From NCBI RefSeq assembly GCF_020281205.1, contig NZ_JACXZC010000012.1:18919-82918 (forward strand): a stretch of DNA of 64,000 nucleotides, read 5' to 3'. Within the stretch, counting starts at the first letter, position 1; every line of letters starts with the position of its first letter. A program made the translations under genes and the position numbers. The notes beneath the pieces were generated by a model. The model was given only the letters and a program-made list of their open reading frames with translations. It was not told the DNA's origin and ran no database searches. Below are positions 1-8,921 of this stretch, in pieces. Origin of the DNA: Empedobacter stercoris. GTDB lineage: Bacteria; Bacteroidota; Bacteroidia; Flavobacteriales; Weeksellaceae.

Positions 1-748
1 AGTTGGCATTTATTTCATCATTTTTGATGTTATACGCAAACAGCTCGTTCATCATCCATTCCCAAGGATAAAGTTTGAAAATATCTGTAATTGGTTCTTC
101 TTCTAAATCAACAAAATTGACATTATTCCAACCGATTTCGTCAACATAAATTAATTTAGTATTAATTCCGGCTTGTATCGCGCAATCTCTTATATATTCG
201 ATATTTGTCAAATCTTCTAACGATTCTCTTACACAAGAAAAATGTAAGGTTTCACCTTTTAAATAAGGTTTCAACATTTTCCACGTTTCAATTAATTTAT
301 CGTGAACAGAATTGAATTGATCTTTTGTTTCTCCAAAATAATTTTCCATCCAAAGCCATTGTACCACACCGCATTCGAACAATGAAGTTGGTGTATCTGC
401 ATTGAATTCTAATAATTTAAGTTGACCATTTTTATAGGCAAAATCGAAACGACCATAAATACTTGGTACATCATTTTCCCAAGTATCAATTAAATAAGGT
501 TGAATAAATTTTGGAATTTTAAATTCGTCTAACCGATTATTCTGAATGACATGTTCTACCGCATTTAAGCACATTTCCCATAATTCGTTTGTCGCTTCAA
601 AAAGTTGATCCGCTTCTTTTTCTGTTATCGAATAATAATAATCTTCGACCCAATAAGTTTGTTTATTGTCGTCTGTATGAAATCCAAAGCCGATATTTTC
701 TAACCTTTCTTGCCAGTTTTCGTCAGCTTTTATTTTTTTTAATTGCAT
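1..748 (-). CDS. YgiC/glutathionylspermidine synthase-like ATP-grasp enzyme (partial)
   Basis: This reading frame runs off the left edge, so only the N-terminal 249 residues are visible. The start is the ATG at 748. The sequence has the pre-ATP-grasp pattern of the glutathionylspermidine synthase family: an early WVEDYYYS segment, then PSIYGRFDF, LKLLEFNADTPTSLFE and VVQWLW. YgiC/YjfC-like members are predicted ATP-dependent carboxylate-amine ligases of unknown natural substrate. The ATP-binding half is outside the window. A YgiB-like lipoprotein gene follows 10 nt downstream of this gene's upstream side (its stop is at 758), so the ygiB-ygiC pairing known from Enterobacteria is kept here on the same strand. 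Family assignment is firm, substrate is unknown. Confidence 0.85.
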   Translation of the reverse strand, partial: MQLKKIKADENWQERLENIGFGFHTDDNKQTYWVEDYYYSITEKEADQLFEATNELWEMCLNAVEHVIQNNRLDEFKIPKFIQPYLIDTWENDVPSIYGRFDFAYKNGQLKLLEFNADTPTSLFECGVVQWLWMENYFGETKDQFNSVHDKLIETWKMLKPYLKGETLHFSCVRESLEDLTNIEYIRDCAIQAGINTKLIYVDEIGWNNVNFVDLEEEPITDIFKLYPWEWMMNELFAYNIKNDEINAN

Positions 749-757
749 AAAATTAGT

Positions 758-1150
758 TTAAGATGAAGCTGAACGAGAGGATGCAGATTTCCCAAATCCA
801 CCACGAACAGTTTGACTTTTGTATGCTTTCGCTTTTGCAGTGTTTGTTCCGACATTTGATTGTTGATGTAAACCTGGGCTTGCATAACCCATTCCACCAC
901 CAGCTAAACTACGGAATGCCATAAACCAAAGCAGAGAACTTCCCATTCCACCATGATGCGAACCGCCAGATTGGGCTGCGTAATTAGAGGAAACATCACT
1001 ATATGGCGCAGTAGAATCTGCTCGCATATAAACTTTTTGCGCATTATTGGTTACTGCAGGTTCTTCACGATTCATACATGAACTAAGAACCGAAGAAATT
1101 AATACCAATGTTACTACTTTACTCGCTCTTTTTTCTCTTTTATTCATCAT
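758..1150 (-). CDS. YgiB/DUF1190-like small lipoprotein
   Basis: This is a 130-residue protein with a lipoprotein signal (ISSVLSSC, Cys at about 25). The body is rich in Gly, Ser and Ala, with a short hydrophobic stretch SLLWFMAFRSLAGGG. The C-terminus reads RGGFGKSASSRS, which matches the conserved RGGFG end of YgiB/DUF1190 proteins. It lies directly upstream of the YgiC-like enzyme and 3 nt after the preceding lipoprotein gene, so the genes probably share a transcript. It is shorter than the roughly 220-residue E. coli YgiB. Its role is unknown; partnership with the ATP-grasp enzyme is inferred from conserved adjacency. Confidence 0.75.
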   Translation of the reverse strand: MMNKREKRASKVVTLVLISSVLSSCMNREEPAVTNNAQKVYMRADSTAPYSDVSSNYAAQSGGSHHGGMGSSLLWFMAFRSLAGGGMGYASPGLHQQSNVGTNTAKAKAYKSQTVRGGFGKSASSRSASS

Positions 1151-1153
1151 TAT

Positions 1154-1432
1154 TTATTGTATGGTTACGTAAATAGGGATTTTTGTCGAATCTGTAGGGG
1201 TATATTGTTTATGTGTAATCAATGTATCTACTTTTTCGGCAATTATCATATCATTAGCCCAAATTTTTTGTTTGGTAATATGTAAAACAGAATCACCTTT
1301 AGTTTCTGTTGTTAAGACAACTTCGCGTGCTGATTTTTTATTTAATTGTTCTAAATTTTGATTTTCGTTTTGATTGGATTGACAAGCAATAAATGTTGTC
1401 AAAATAAGTGTTATAAAAAGTATTTTTTTCAT
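1154..1432 (-). CDS. small lipoprotein of unknown function
   Basis: This 92-residue protein has an N-terminal lipoprotein signal (ILTTFIACQ, Cys at about 17), followed by an Asn/Gln-rich linker and a short hydrophilic domain. No known family is recognised. It is 3 nt upstream of the YgiB-like gene on the same strand and 5 nt downstream of another lipoprotein gene. This suggests one envelope operon of three lipoproteins plus the YgiC-like enzyme. Confidence 0.6.
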   Translation of the reverse strand: MKKILFITLILTTFIACQSNQNENQNLEQLNKKSAREVVLTTETKGDSVLHITKQKIWANDMIIAEKVDTLITHKQYTPTDSTKIPIYVTIQ

Positions 1433-1437
1433 CTAAG

Positions 1438-1899
1438 TTATTTTGTTGTTATAATTAATAAATCACCATTAAATTGTTTTCCAAATGCCCGGTTATTCAT
1501 TTTATTTTGAGGAACAATATTTATAGATTTTATTGCGTTAGGATCAATTTTTATAAAATTTTTGAGACTGTCGGAAATAGATCTACCATCAATAATAATT
1601 AAATCAATTTTCTTTTTATCCCAACCTCTTCGATTGTCGATATTAATATCACTTAATTTAAATAATTCATTGATTTTCTTTAGTGTAATATTTAATTTTT
1701 TAGATTTTTTATTAATTGTAATATTTTCAATATTGTCTCTATCTAAATAATTTTTTTCGAAATCAGTTATTTCATTGTTAATAAATATACTGTATTCTTT
1801 AGAGTATTTCTTAAGTATTTTGTCTCTGTTATAGTGTATATTATTTGTTTTACAACTAAAAATTAATATTATAAAAATAAAAGGGAAAATTAATTTCAT
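1438..1899 (-). CDS. lipoprotein with a TonB-plug-like C-terminus
   Basis: This 153-residue protein begins with a lipoprotein signal (IFIILIFSCKT). The C-terminal half reads DLIIIDGRSISDSLKNF, then IDPNAIKSINIVP and finally NGDLLIITTK. That arrangement (a named 'DGR', a statement 'I.SI.I', then a short 'G.L.I.TK' end) resembles the plug domain of TonB-dependent receptors, but there is no barrel. Such stand-alone plug-like lipoproteins occur in Bacteroidota with unknown roles. It is probably the first gene of the leftward lipoprotein operon. Base composition is more AT-rich than its neighbours. Confidence 0.55.
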   Translation of the reverse strand: MKLIFPFIFIILIFSCKTNNIHYNRDKILKKYSKEYSIFINNEITDFEKNYLDRDNIENITINKKSKKLNITLKKINELFKLSDINIDNRRGWDKKKIDLIIIDGRSISDSLKNFIKIDPNAIKSINIVPQNKMNNRAFGKQFNGDLLIITTK

Positions 1900-1956
1900 A
1901 TTTTTAATTATACTTTCAAATATACAAATAAGAGATTAATTGGAATTATTTCACAA

Positions 1957-1993
1957 AAAAAGCACAATCCGAAATTTCCGAATTATGCTTTTG
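1957..1993 (-). terminator. terminator after the CoA-transferase gene
   Basis: An imperfect hairpin (outer stem AAAAGCA / TGCTTTT) lies just after the stop codon at 2016 and is followed on the minus strand by a run of seven T. It separates the CoA-transferase transcript from the lipoprotein operon. Confidence 0.7.
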
Positions 1994-2015
1994 AATAAGT
2001 ATAGTCTTATTATTT

Positions 2016-3527
2016 CTAATGATTTAATACTAATAATTCTTCTTTTTTCATAGAACCTGTTTGTTTCAATCTTGTGTGCCAAGAGAACGCTTCTTCTAAG
2101 ATATGTGGTGTTTGACCACCTCTTTCTGCACAAGCTCTTTCGAAATAAGATAATAATTCAGCTTTATAATCTGGGTGAACACAGTTGTTGATGATTTCGA
2201 TTGCTCTTTCGCGAGGAGCTAAACCTCTTAAATCAGCTAAACCTTGTTCTGTTACAATAATATCAACATCGTGTTCTGTATGGTCTGTATGTGAAACCAT
2301 CGGAACAATAGAAGAAATATTTCCACCTTTTGCAGTAGAAGCAGTAACAAAGATTGAGATAAATGCATTACGAGCAAAATCTCCAGAACCACCGATTCCG
2401 TTCATCATGTGAGTACCAGAAACGTGAGTAGAGTTTACGTTACCGTAAATATCACACTCTAAAGATGTATTGATCCCGATAATTCCTAAACGACGAATCA
2501 CTTCGCAAGAGTTAGAAATAGATTGTGGACGTAAAAGGATTTTTCCTTTGTAGTTGTCAATATTTCCAATTACACGATCGTAACATTCTTGAGAAACTGT
2601 CATTGAAGATGCTGAAGCAAACTTCATTTTTCCAGAATCGATTAAATCAAATGTAGAATCTTGTAAAACTTCTGAATACATAACTAAATCTTCGAAGTCG
2701 GAATGCTCTAATCCACCTAATACAGCATTTGCAACTTTTCCAATACCACATTGTAATGGCATCAAAGATTTTGTTAAGCGTCCTTCTTTAACTTCATTTT
2801 CAAAGAATTTCACAATATTTTGTGCAATTGCCGCAGTCGCTTCGTCAGCTGGTTGAATATCTCCAGGAGCATCTTGAATGTCGTGGAATACAATTCCAAC
2901 AATTTTAGAAGGATCTACTTTTATTGTTTCACGTCCAATTTTAGAATCACAAGAAGTGATGTTAATTGGGGTACGTTTTCCATATTCTTCTACACTATAG
3001 ATGTCGTGAATACCTCTGATATTTGTAGGGATAGCTGTATTAATCTCGATGATTAATTTATCAGCATTTTCTGCAATTTCTGCATTATTACCGATAGAAG
3101 TTGTAGGAACTAAAGAACCATCTTCTAAAATTTCGGCAACTTCTAAAACACCTAAATCAATCTTAAATTGACCATCTAAAATATGTTCAGCTGATTCTCC
3201 TAAGTGTTGATCTATAAATAATACATTTCCTGCATTAATATTTTTACGCATTACAGTGTCAACTTGGAATGGTAAACGTTTTTTTAACGCTCCACTTTCT
3301 ACCAAAGCAGCGTCCGTTCCATGGCCTAATGATGCACCAGTAACTAAAGTGATTTTTAAATTTTCAGATTTGGCACGCTCCGCAACAGCTTTTAATACAA
3401 CTTTTGTATCACCTCCTCTTGTAAAACCACTTGAACCTACAGTCATTCCATCTTCAAAAAATTTGGCAGACTCCTCTGCTGTCATTACCTTTGATTGTAA
3501 GTCAGTTAATTTTATTCTTTCCAACAT
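2016..3527 (-). CDS. acetyl-CoA hydrolase/transferase family, likely succinyl-CoA:acetate CoA-transferase
   Basis: This 503-residue protein has the length and motifs of class I CoA-transferases of the AarC/Cat1/SCACT type. A segment SEVLQDS near residue 285 contains the expected catalytic glutamate. A glycine-rich oxyanion segment GIGGSGDF is present near residue 380, followed by VTEQGLADLRGLAPRERA near 430. The enzyme would move CoA from succinyl-CoA to acetate (or hydrolyse acetyl-CoA) in the cytosol. Its presence beside a host with sucAB fits a bypass of succinyl-CoA synthetase, but this is inference. It is monocistronic with its own terminator. It is divergent from an AraC regulator whose intergenic region carries a dyad at 3,668-3,684, so that regulator may control it. 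Confidence 0.88.
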   Translation of the reverse strand: MLERIKLTDLQSKVMTAEESAKFFEDGMTVGSSGFTRGGDTKVVLKAVAERAKSENLKITLVTGASLGHGTDAALVESGALKKRLPFQVDTVMRKNINAGNVLFIDQHLGESAEHILDGQFKIDLGVLEVAEILEDGSLVPTTSIGNNAEIAENADKLIIEINTAIPTNIRGIHDIYSVEEYGKRTPINITSCDSKIGRETIKVDPSKIVGIVFHDIQDAPGDIQPADEATAAIAQNIVKFFENEVKEGRLTKSLMPLQCGIGKVANAVLGGLEHSDFEDLVMYSEVLQDSTFDLIDSGKMKFASASSMTVSQECYDRVIGNIDNYKGKILLRPQSISNSCEVIRRLGIIGINTSLECDIYGNVNSTHVSGTHMMNGIGGSGDFARNAFISIFVTASTAKGGNISSIVPMVSHTDHTEHDVDIIVTEQGLADLRGLAPRERAIEIINNCVHPDYKAELLSYFERACAERGGQTPHILEEAFSWHTRLKQTGSMKKEELLVLNH

Positions 3528-3667
3528 AATGCAACTTATTTTCTAATACTTTTCAATAATTGTACCCTTCTCAGTAGAGGGAATTACAAATATTATATAA
3601 TTTAATAAAAAGTCAATATCAATAATAGTCAAATAATTATTCATTTCAGACACTTTTATTTGTGTAC

Positions 3668-3684
3668 TTGATACATTATATCAA
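3668..3684. promoter_or_regulatory. dyad TTGATA-N5-TATCAA between divergent genes
   Basis: A perfect 6-bp inverted repeat spaced by 5 nt lies in the 192-bp gap between the CoA-transferase and AraC genes. It begins 52 nt before the AraC start codon. Its position and symmetry suggest a regulator binding site, but nothing in the sequence says which protein binds. Confidence 0.35.
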
Positions 3685-3719
3685 ATAAATTATTATATTA
3701 GTTCACAGATTAAAAAACT

Positions 3720-4541
3720 ATGAATATACACTTAGATAATAAATTCGAAACACGATACTACCTAACCGAAATTGATAAACTACCAACCTCAATTTTCTGT
3801 TACCACAAGGAAATTTCGGAGGCATACGTTGTAGAACACAAACACAATAAAGCACAATTTCTTTATTGTGAGGGAGGAATAGTGTATGTCAAAATAGGAA
3901 AAGATACTTTTTATTTACCTGCAAGACACTATATGTGGATACCGCCTCATGTTGAGCACAGTATACACCCAAATACACCAGATGTGATCATGAGAAATTT
4001 ATATTTTCCTATAAATGAAAGCGATAATTCGTTTTATAAAAAAGTAGGAATTTACCCAACTGATGGTTTACTCTTAGAACTTTTATTGTTCTCTAATCAA
4101 TGGAAGGGTGATATAGTACCTGAAAACAGAAGTGAATATGTAATCGCACAAGCATTTAAAGAAATTTTACCTAAAGTAAGTAAAAGCAGTTTACGATTAG
4201 CTTTACCACTTCCACATGATGAACGTTTGAAAAAAATTGTACAATTCTTAGATGATAATATGGATTCTTCGATTACAATGAAAAAAATTACAGCAGAATT
4301 TGGTTTTTCAGAACGTTCATTGTCACGTTTATTTCAAAAAGATTTGAATATGACATTTGTGCAGTATTTTACCATTCTAAGAATGTTACGTGCTTTACAA
4401 TTATTGATTGACAATACATATTCTATTAGCGAAATATCAACTATGGTAGGGTACAATAGTTTACCAACGTTTAGTAATACTTTTCAAAAAGTGATTGGTG
4501 TACGCCCTACAGATTACTCAAAAAAGAAAGATATATTATAA
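3720..4541 (+). CDS. AraC family transcriptional regulator
   Basis: This is a 273-residue protein. The N-terminal half is a cupin-like sensor with a His-rich stretch near residues 40-45 and MWIPPHVEHSIHP near residues 77-90. The C-terminal hundred residues form an AraC-type double helix-turn-helix: ITMKKITAEFGFSERSLSRLFQ, then ISEISTMVGYNSLPTFSNTFQK and GVRPTDY. It is divergent from the CoA-transferase gene and 6 nt upstream of an alpha/beta hydrolase gene, so it may regulate either. The ligand is unknown. Confidence 0.9.
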   Translation: MNIHLDNKFETRYYLTEIDKLPTSIFCYHKEISEAYVVEHKHNKAQFLYCEGGIVYVKIGKDTFYLPARHYMWIPPHVEHSIHPNTPDVIMRNLYFPINESDNSFYKKVGIYPTDGLLLELLLFSNQWKGDIVPENRSEYVIAQAFKEILPKVSKSSLRLALPLPHDERLKKIVQFLDDNMDSSITMKKITAEFGFSERSLSRLFQKDLNMTFVQYFTILRMLRALQLLIDNTYSISEISTMVGYNSLPTFSNTFQKVIGVRPTDYSKKKDIL

Positions 4542-4547
4542 TAAGAT

Positions 4548-5210
4548 ATGAAAATTTATCAAGTAAGTGGATTAGGCGCAAATGCAAATGCATTTAGAAA
4601 TCTGCGCTTGGAACAAGATTTTGAGCAAGTTTATATTCCTTGGTTAGACCCAGAGAAAGACGAAACTTTGGCCCATTATGCTGAACGATTATTAGATAAA
4701 ATAAATCCCACAGAAGAATTTCTTTTGATGGGATTATCTTTTGGAGGAATAATTGTACAAGAAATGAATCGTTTTATTGATCCCGCTCATACATTTTTAA
4801 TTTCTACAGTTAAGAATAGAACAGAGATTCCTAAATTATTTCGATTTTCTGCGTTGATTAATGCGCATAAAATAATTCCAATGAGTTTTTTAACTTCAGA
4901 TCGAACATTTTCTTATATGATGATGAGAAAGTTGTATTATACAGATCGTGAAAAAGATAATATAGATGATATTTTTGAGTTTAAAAATGCGGATTATTTA
5001 AAATGGTCGATTCATAAGATTGTTAATTGGGAACACTCTGCTGCTTATCACGAAAAAAATGTAACGCACATTCATGGAACAAAAGATATCGTTTTTCCGA
5101 TTGAATACATCAAAGATGCTATACAAATAGATGGAGGAACGCATATTATGGTGATGCAAAAACCAAAACAAGTAAGTGAAGAAATCAATAAAGTTTTGAC
5201 TACATTATAA
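4548..5210 (+). CDS. alpha/beta hydrolase
   Basis: This 220-residue protein has an alpha/beta hydrolase core. The nucleophile elbow is GLSFGG near residues 62-67, with the Ser as nucleophile. HIHGTKDIVFP near 172 supplies the acidic residue, and GGTHIMVMQKP near 196 supplies the His. No signal peptide is seen, so it is likely cytosolic. It starts 6 nt after the AraC gene and is probably cotranscribed. Substrate is not predictable from the sequence. Confidence 0.82.
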   Translation: MKIYQVSGLGANANAFRNLRLEQDFEQVYIPWLDPEKDETLAHYAERLLDKINPTEEFLLMGLSFGGIIVQEMNRFIDPAHTFLISTVKNRTEIPKLFRFSALINAHKIIPMSFLTSDRTFSYMMMRKLYYTDREKDNIDDIFEFKNADYLKWSIHKIVNWEHSAAYHEKNVTHIHGTKDIVFPIEYIKDAIQIDGGTHIMVMQKPKQVSEEINKVLTTL

Positions 5211-5214
5211 AAAG

Positions 5215-5242
5215 AAAAGCTTGAACATTTATTCAAGCTTTT
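5215..5242. terminator. bidirectional terminator between hydrolase and truB
   Basis: An 11-bp perfect stem (AAAAGCTTGAA / TTCAAGCTTTT) with a 6-nt loop lies between the convergent hydrolase and truB genes and can serve both strands. Confidence 0.8.
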
Positions 5243-5249
5243 GTATATA

Positions 5250-5963
5250 TTATAATTCTTTTTCTGTTTGATCTTCTTCTTCAAAATAACTTCTTTCTAA
5301 AGCTAAATTTTCGCAATTGATTACATCAAACTCTCCAATTTTCGTTCGTCTTAATGCAGTTAAATATCCTCCCGAATTTAAAGCTTTTCCAAAATCATAA
5401 GCCAACGAACGTATATACGTTCCCTTGCTGCAATTCACTTCAAAATCAACAAAAGGTAAATTTATTTTTGTTATTTTGAAATCGAGAATATTAACTTTAC
5501 GTGCTTTTCGTTCGATTTCTTGACCATCACGTGCCAATTCGTACAAACGTTTTCCGTCCACTTTAATTGCCGAATGCATTGGTGGAAATTGTTCAATTTC
5601 TCCTATAAACTGTTTCGTTGTTTCGTGAATAATTTCTTCTGTGATATGTTCTGTAGGAAAAATTTCGTTTTCTTCTGATTCTAAATCATAAGTTGGAGTA
5701 GTTACGCCTAATTTGATTGTTCCTGTATACGTTTTTTCTTGTGCCTGAAATTCGTCAATTCGTTTTGTCCATTTACCTGTACAAACCAATAAAAGACCAG
5801 TGGCTTTAGGGTCTAAAGTTCCAGCATGACCAACTTTTATTTTCTTTAAATTATAAGCTTTTCTGATGTTCCAACGAATTTTATTGACTACATCAAAAGA
5901 AGTCCAATCAAGTGGTTTGTCAATCAAAAAAACGTGACCTTCTTGTATTTTTTCTACGTTCAT
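5250..5963 (-). CDS. truB: tRNA pseudouridine(55) synthase TruB
   Basis: This 237-residue protein carries the TruB signature: LIDKPLDWTSFDVV near residue 13 and VGHAGTLDPKATGLL near residue 44, where the Asp is the catalytic residue. YTGTIKLGVTTPTYD and a KGTYIRSLA segment follow. It isomerises U55 in the T-loop of tRNAs. The length is short and lacks a full PUA domain, as is usual in Flavobacteriia. It lies 1 nt downstream of uppP in a tightly packed leftward operon ftsX-DUF3098-uppP-truB. Confidence 0.96.
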   Translation of the reverse strand: MNVEKIQEGHVFLIDKPLDWTSFDVVNKIRWNIRKAYNLKKIKVGHAGTLDPKATGLLLVCTGKWTKRIDEFQAQEKTYTGTIKLGVTTPTYDLESEENEIFPTEHITEEIIHETTKQFIGEIEQFPPMHSAIKVDGKRLYELARDGQEIERKARKVNILDFKITKINLPFVDFEVNCSKGTYIRSLAYDFGKALNSGGYLTALRRTKIGEFDVINCENLALERSYFEEEDQTEKEL

Positions 5964-5964
5964 T

Positions 5965-6849
5965 TTAGTTGTGCTGAATCATTGTAGTATCTACTGAAGC
6001 GGCATTGTCTTTTTCTACTTGAGATGGAGTAGTGTTCCAGAAATAAATCAATAAAATAATTCCGATAATTATTCTGTACCAACCCCAAAACTTGAAACCA
6101 TATTTTGTTAAAACAGCAATAAATGTTTTTACAGCGATCAAGGCAACGATAAATGCAACCACATTTCCAATGATAAATAAAGTAATATGATGTTGATCTT
6201 GTAAAATCATTTCGTAACCTTTCATTGGGTTAGCGGTATTTTCGCCCCATGTTTTTACGAAGATCGAATAGACGGTAACAGCCAACATCGTAGGTACAGC
6301 TAAAAAGAAAGAGAATTCGGCAGCAGCTTTGCGTGTTAAACCTTGCGTCATACCACCAATAATTGAAGCGGCAGAACGAGAAGTTCCTGGCATCATGGCT
6401 AAACATTGCCAAAAACCAATAATGATTGCTTTCTTTATGGTAATTTCTTTTTCATCATCAATTTTAGGGTTTTTGAACCATTTATCTACAAATAATAAGA
6501 TGATACCTCCAAAAACTAACATACCAGAAATTGCGATCTGATTTCCTAAAACAGCTTCAATTTTATCATCAAATAATTTTCCTAAAATTAACGCAGGAAC
6601 TACAGCTAATGCTAATTTGATGTAAAAGTTGAAATTAAAATTTTTGAAGTCAAAGAATTTTTTCCAATACAACACAACGATTGATAAAATAGCTCCAAAT
6701 TGTATTGAAACTTGAAACATTTTTAAGAATTCGCTTTCTGGCATTCCCATCAACGCAGCGGTAAATCCCATGTGCGCTGTAGAAGAAATTGGTAAATATT
6801 CGGTAAGACCTTCTATAATAGCAATGATAATTGCTTGTAAAGTATTCAT
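5965..6849 (-). CDS. uppP: undecaprenyl-diphosphate phosphatase UppP/BacA
   Basis: This 294-residue polytopic membrane protein has both UppP motifs: EGLTEYLPISSTAH near residues 13-26 and MPGTSRSAASIIGG near residue 153. It removes a phosphate from undecaprenyl diphosphate to recycle the lipid carrier for peptidoglycan and other cell-wall polymers, and overproduction gives bacitracin resistance in known systems. Its start overlaps the stop of the DUF3098 gene by one base. A C-terminal extension of about 25 polar residues follows the last membrane helix. Confidence 0.96.
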   Translation of the reverse strand: MNTLQAIIIAIIEGLTEYLPISSTAHMGFTAALMGMPESEFLKMFQVSIQFGAILSIVVLYWKKFFDFKNFNFNFYIKLALAVVPALILGKLFDDKIEAVLGNQIAISGMLVFGGIILLFVDKWFKNPKIDDEKEITIKKAIIIGFWQCLAMMPGTSRSAASIIGGMTQGLTRKAAAEFSFFLAVPTMLAVTVYSIFVKTWGENTANPMKGYEMILQDQHHITLFIIGNVVAFIVALIAVKTFIAVLTKYGFKFWGWYRIIIGIILLIYFWNTTPSQVEKDNAASVDTTMIQHN

Positions 6850-7151
6850 TATTTTTCTTTATTCGGATTGATTAAAATGGCATAAATTTCAACGATAAAA
6901 CCTGCAACAACTAAAAATGGAGCTAATCTAATTCTTCGGAAAGAATAGATTTCGTCGTTCCAATAATTAGCATCCCAAGTTCCATCAGGTCTTGTGTTGG
7001 CATCGTGTCCTGTCATTAATAAAAAGCCAAGACCAATTAGTGCAACACCAATTGCCATGAAAATGTAATTTCTTTTTCCGAATAAAAAAGTAAAACCAGC
7101 AGTATTTGTAACTGCTGATTTTTTTGTTGTATCGATAGAATTTGATTTCAT
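6849..7151 (-). CDS. DUF3098 family membrane protein
   Basis: This 100-residue protein has two membrane helices (about 31-48 and 78-94) separated by a conserved acidic/aromatic loop ending in YSFRRIRLAP. It matches the DUF3098 family, which in Flavobacteriia sits between ftsX and uppP. Function is unknown. Both flanking genes overlap it by one base, which points to translational coupling. Confidence 0.85.
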   Translation of the reverse strand: MKSNSIDTTKKSAVTNTAGFTFLFGKRNYIFMAIGVALIGLGFLLMTGHDANTRPDGTWDANYWNDEIYSFRRIRLAPFLVVAGFIVEIYAILINPNKEK

Positions 7152-8044
7152 TAATAAAGTTGATCAGTTTTTAATCTTAAATAACGCCATGCAGCAAACA
7201 ATGTACTAAATACCGCAATTACAACACCAATTCCAATAAGAATAAGGATTAATAGTGTAAAGTTAGGGTTCCAAATAACCAAACCTACTTTTGTTGCTAA
7301 AATATACCACAAGAAACCTAAACCAATAACGGCAATAAATGCTGCTAAGAAACCTAAAATAGCTGCTTCTATTAAGAACGGTTTTACAATAAAACGTCTA
7401 CGAGCACCTACTAATTGCATTGTTTTAATGCTAAAACGTTTCGCATAAATTTTCAGGCGGATAGAATTGTTGATTAATACAACTACAATTATCAAGAAGA
7501 TAACAGCAAATATCATAATCCAAAACGTAATGTTGTTGATACTATGATAAATCGTTACCATTGCTTCTTTATCACTCTTTACTTCATCTATGATTTGATT
7601 TTTTGCTAAAACTTTGTTGATCGAGTCAATTTGTTCGACATATTCTATCATTGCAGGGTTCAACGTAATTTGAACCGAAGCAGGGAAAATACTTTCTTCG
7701 AAGAAATCACTACCATCTGTACCTAAATCTTTTTTGGCAATTTTTGCAGCCTCTTCTTTGCTAATATATTGTGTAGCTTCAACAAAAGGGTATTTAATTT
7801 TTAACGAATCGATATAAGATTTTTGTAAATCGAGTTCCTTATCTTTTAATTTCGGATCTTCGACATCTTTAAAATATGCCTCGATTTTTAACTCTCTTTT
7901 TAGATGTTCTGCGTAACTTTGTGCATTAATGACAATTAAGCCGAAAATACCTAATAGAAATAAAACAAGCGAAATACTAATCACAACAGTAATGTTAGAA
8001 GAGCGCAGTCTTTTTTTCTCAAATTTATCGTTCGTTTTTGACAT
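7151..8044 (-). CDS. ftsX: cell division protein FtsX
   Basis: This 297-residue protein has the FtsX plan: a cytoplasmic N-terminus, one membrane helix (about 23-43), a large extracytoplasmic domain (about 45-170) and three more helices ending in the RLKTDQLY tail. The conserved permease stretch IKTMQLVGARRRFIVKPFLIEA is near residue 205. FtsX works with the ATPase FtsE to control septal peptidoglycan hydrolases; ftsE is not in this window. It is the first gene of the leftward operon. On the minus strand TATCTTAG lies shortly upstream, a near match to the -7 element. Confidence 0.93.
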   Translation of the reverse strand: MSKTNDKFEKKRLRSSNITVVISISLVLFLLGIFGLIVINAQSYAEHLKRELKIEAYFKDVEDPKLKDKELDLQKSYIDSLKIKYPFVEATQYISKEEAAKIAKKDLGTDGSDFFEESIFPASVQITLNPAMIEYVEQIDSINKVLAKNQIIDEVKSDKEAMVTIYHSINNITFWIMIFAVIFLIIVVVLINNSIRLKIYAKRFSIKTMQLVGARRRFIVKPFLIEAAILGFLAAFIAVIGLGFLWYILATKVGLVIWNPNFTLLILILIGIGVVIAVFSTLFAAWRYLRLKTDQLY

Positions 8045-8150
8045 TTGGGTTAATTTTGGGGCTAAGATAAAAAAAACTTATTTCGCAAGAAAGATATTCC
8101 GTATATATTCTACGGTAAGTTGGTTAAAGAAAACTTAAAATTTAGAATTT

Positions 8151-8918
8151 TTGAAAGTAAAAGCTAAAAAACATTTAGGTCAGCATTTTTTGAATGACGA
8201 AAATATAGCACGAGATATTGCTGAAGGATTGACTTGGCAAGGATATGATCGTGTGTTGGAGATTGGACCAGGAATGGGAGTGTTGACAAAATATATTTTA
8301 CAAGCAAAGAAAAATATAGAGGTTGTAGAGATTGATAATGAATCTGTTGAGTATTTAAAAGAATATTATCAACCATTTTATCCAGGATTTAAAATTCATT
8401 CTGAGGATTTTTTGAAAATGGATTTCTCATCAAAATTTGATGAACAAATTGCTATTTTAGGAAATTTTCCGTATAATATCTCTTCGCAAATTATTTTTAA
8501 AGCGTTAGAAGAGCGTCACACAGTTCCCGAAGTTTGTGGAATGTTTCAGAAAGAAGTTGCCGAACGTATTGCCTCTAAAAAAGGTACAAAAGATTATGGT
8601 ATACTTTCTGTGTTAGCGCAAGCGTACTACCATTGCGATTATTTGTTTACTGTGCCAGAACACGTTTTTACACCACCACCAAAAGTGAAATCAGGTGTTA
8701 TTATAATGAAGCGTTACAGAACAGAAATAGAAGGAGTTGAACAAAAACGATTTTTTCAAGTAGTGAAAGCTGGTTTTGGACAAAGAAGAAAAACGCTTCG
8801 TAATTCGTTGAAAGCTATAGGAATTCCTGAAGATTTAAACGATCACGAATTTATGAGTATGCGCGCAGAACAATTATCTGTCGAAGATTTTATTGAATTA
8901 ACGAAAAGAATGAAATAG
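8151..8918 (+). CDS. rsmA: 16S rRNA adenine(1518/1519) dimethyltransferase RsmA, TTG start
   Basis: This 255-residue protein has the KsgA/RsmA motifs: [15 protein letters not shown] at the N-terminus, [10 protein letters not shown] (SAM binding) near 37, [11 protein letters not shown] near 104 and [12 protein letters not shown] near 178. It dimethylates two adenines near the 3' end of 16S rRNA and acts as a late check on 30S assembly. The start is TTG at 8,151. An in-frame stop at 8,136 and the conserved KHLGQHFL motif immediately afterwards leave no ATG alternative. It is divergent from ftsX and 3 nt upstream of mgtE. Confidence 0.95.
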   Translation: MKVKAKKHLGQHFLNDENIARDIAEGLTWQGYDRVLEIGPGMGVLTKYILQAKKNIEVVEIDNESVEYLKEYYQPFYPGFKIHSEDFLKMDFSSKFDEQIAILGNFPYNISSQIIFKALEERHTVPEVCGMFQKEVAERIASKKGTKDYGILSVLAQAYYHCDYLFTVPEHVFTPPPKVKSGVIIMKRYRTEIEGVEQKRFFQVVKAGFGQRRKTLRNSLKAIGIPEDLNDHEFMSMRAEQLSVEDFIELTKRMK

Positions 8919-8921
8919 ATT

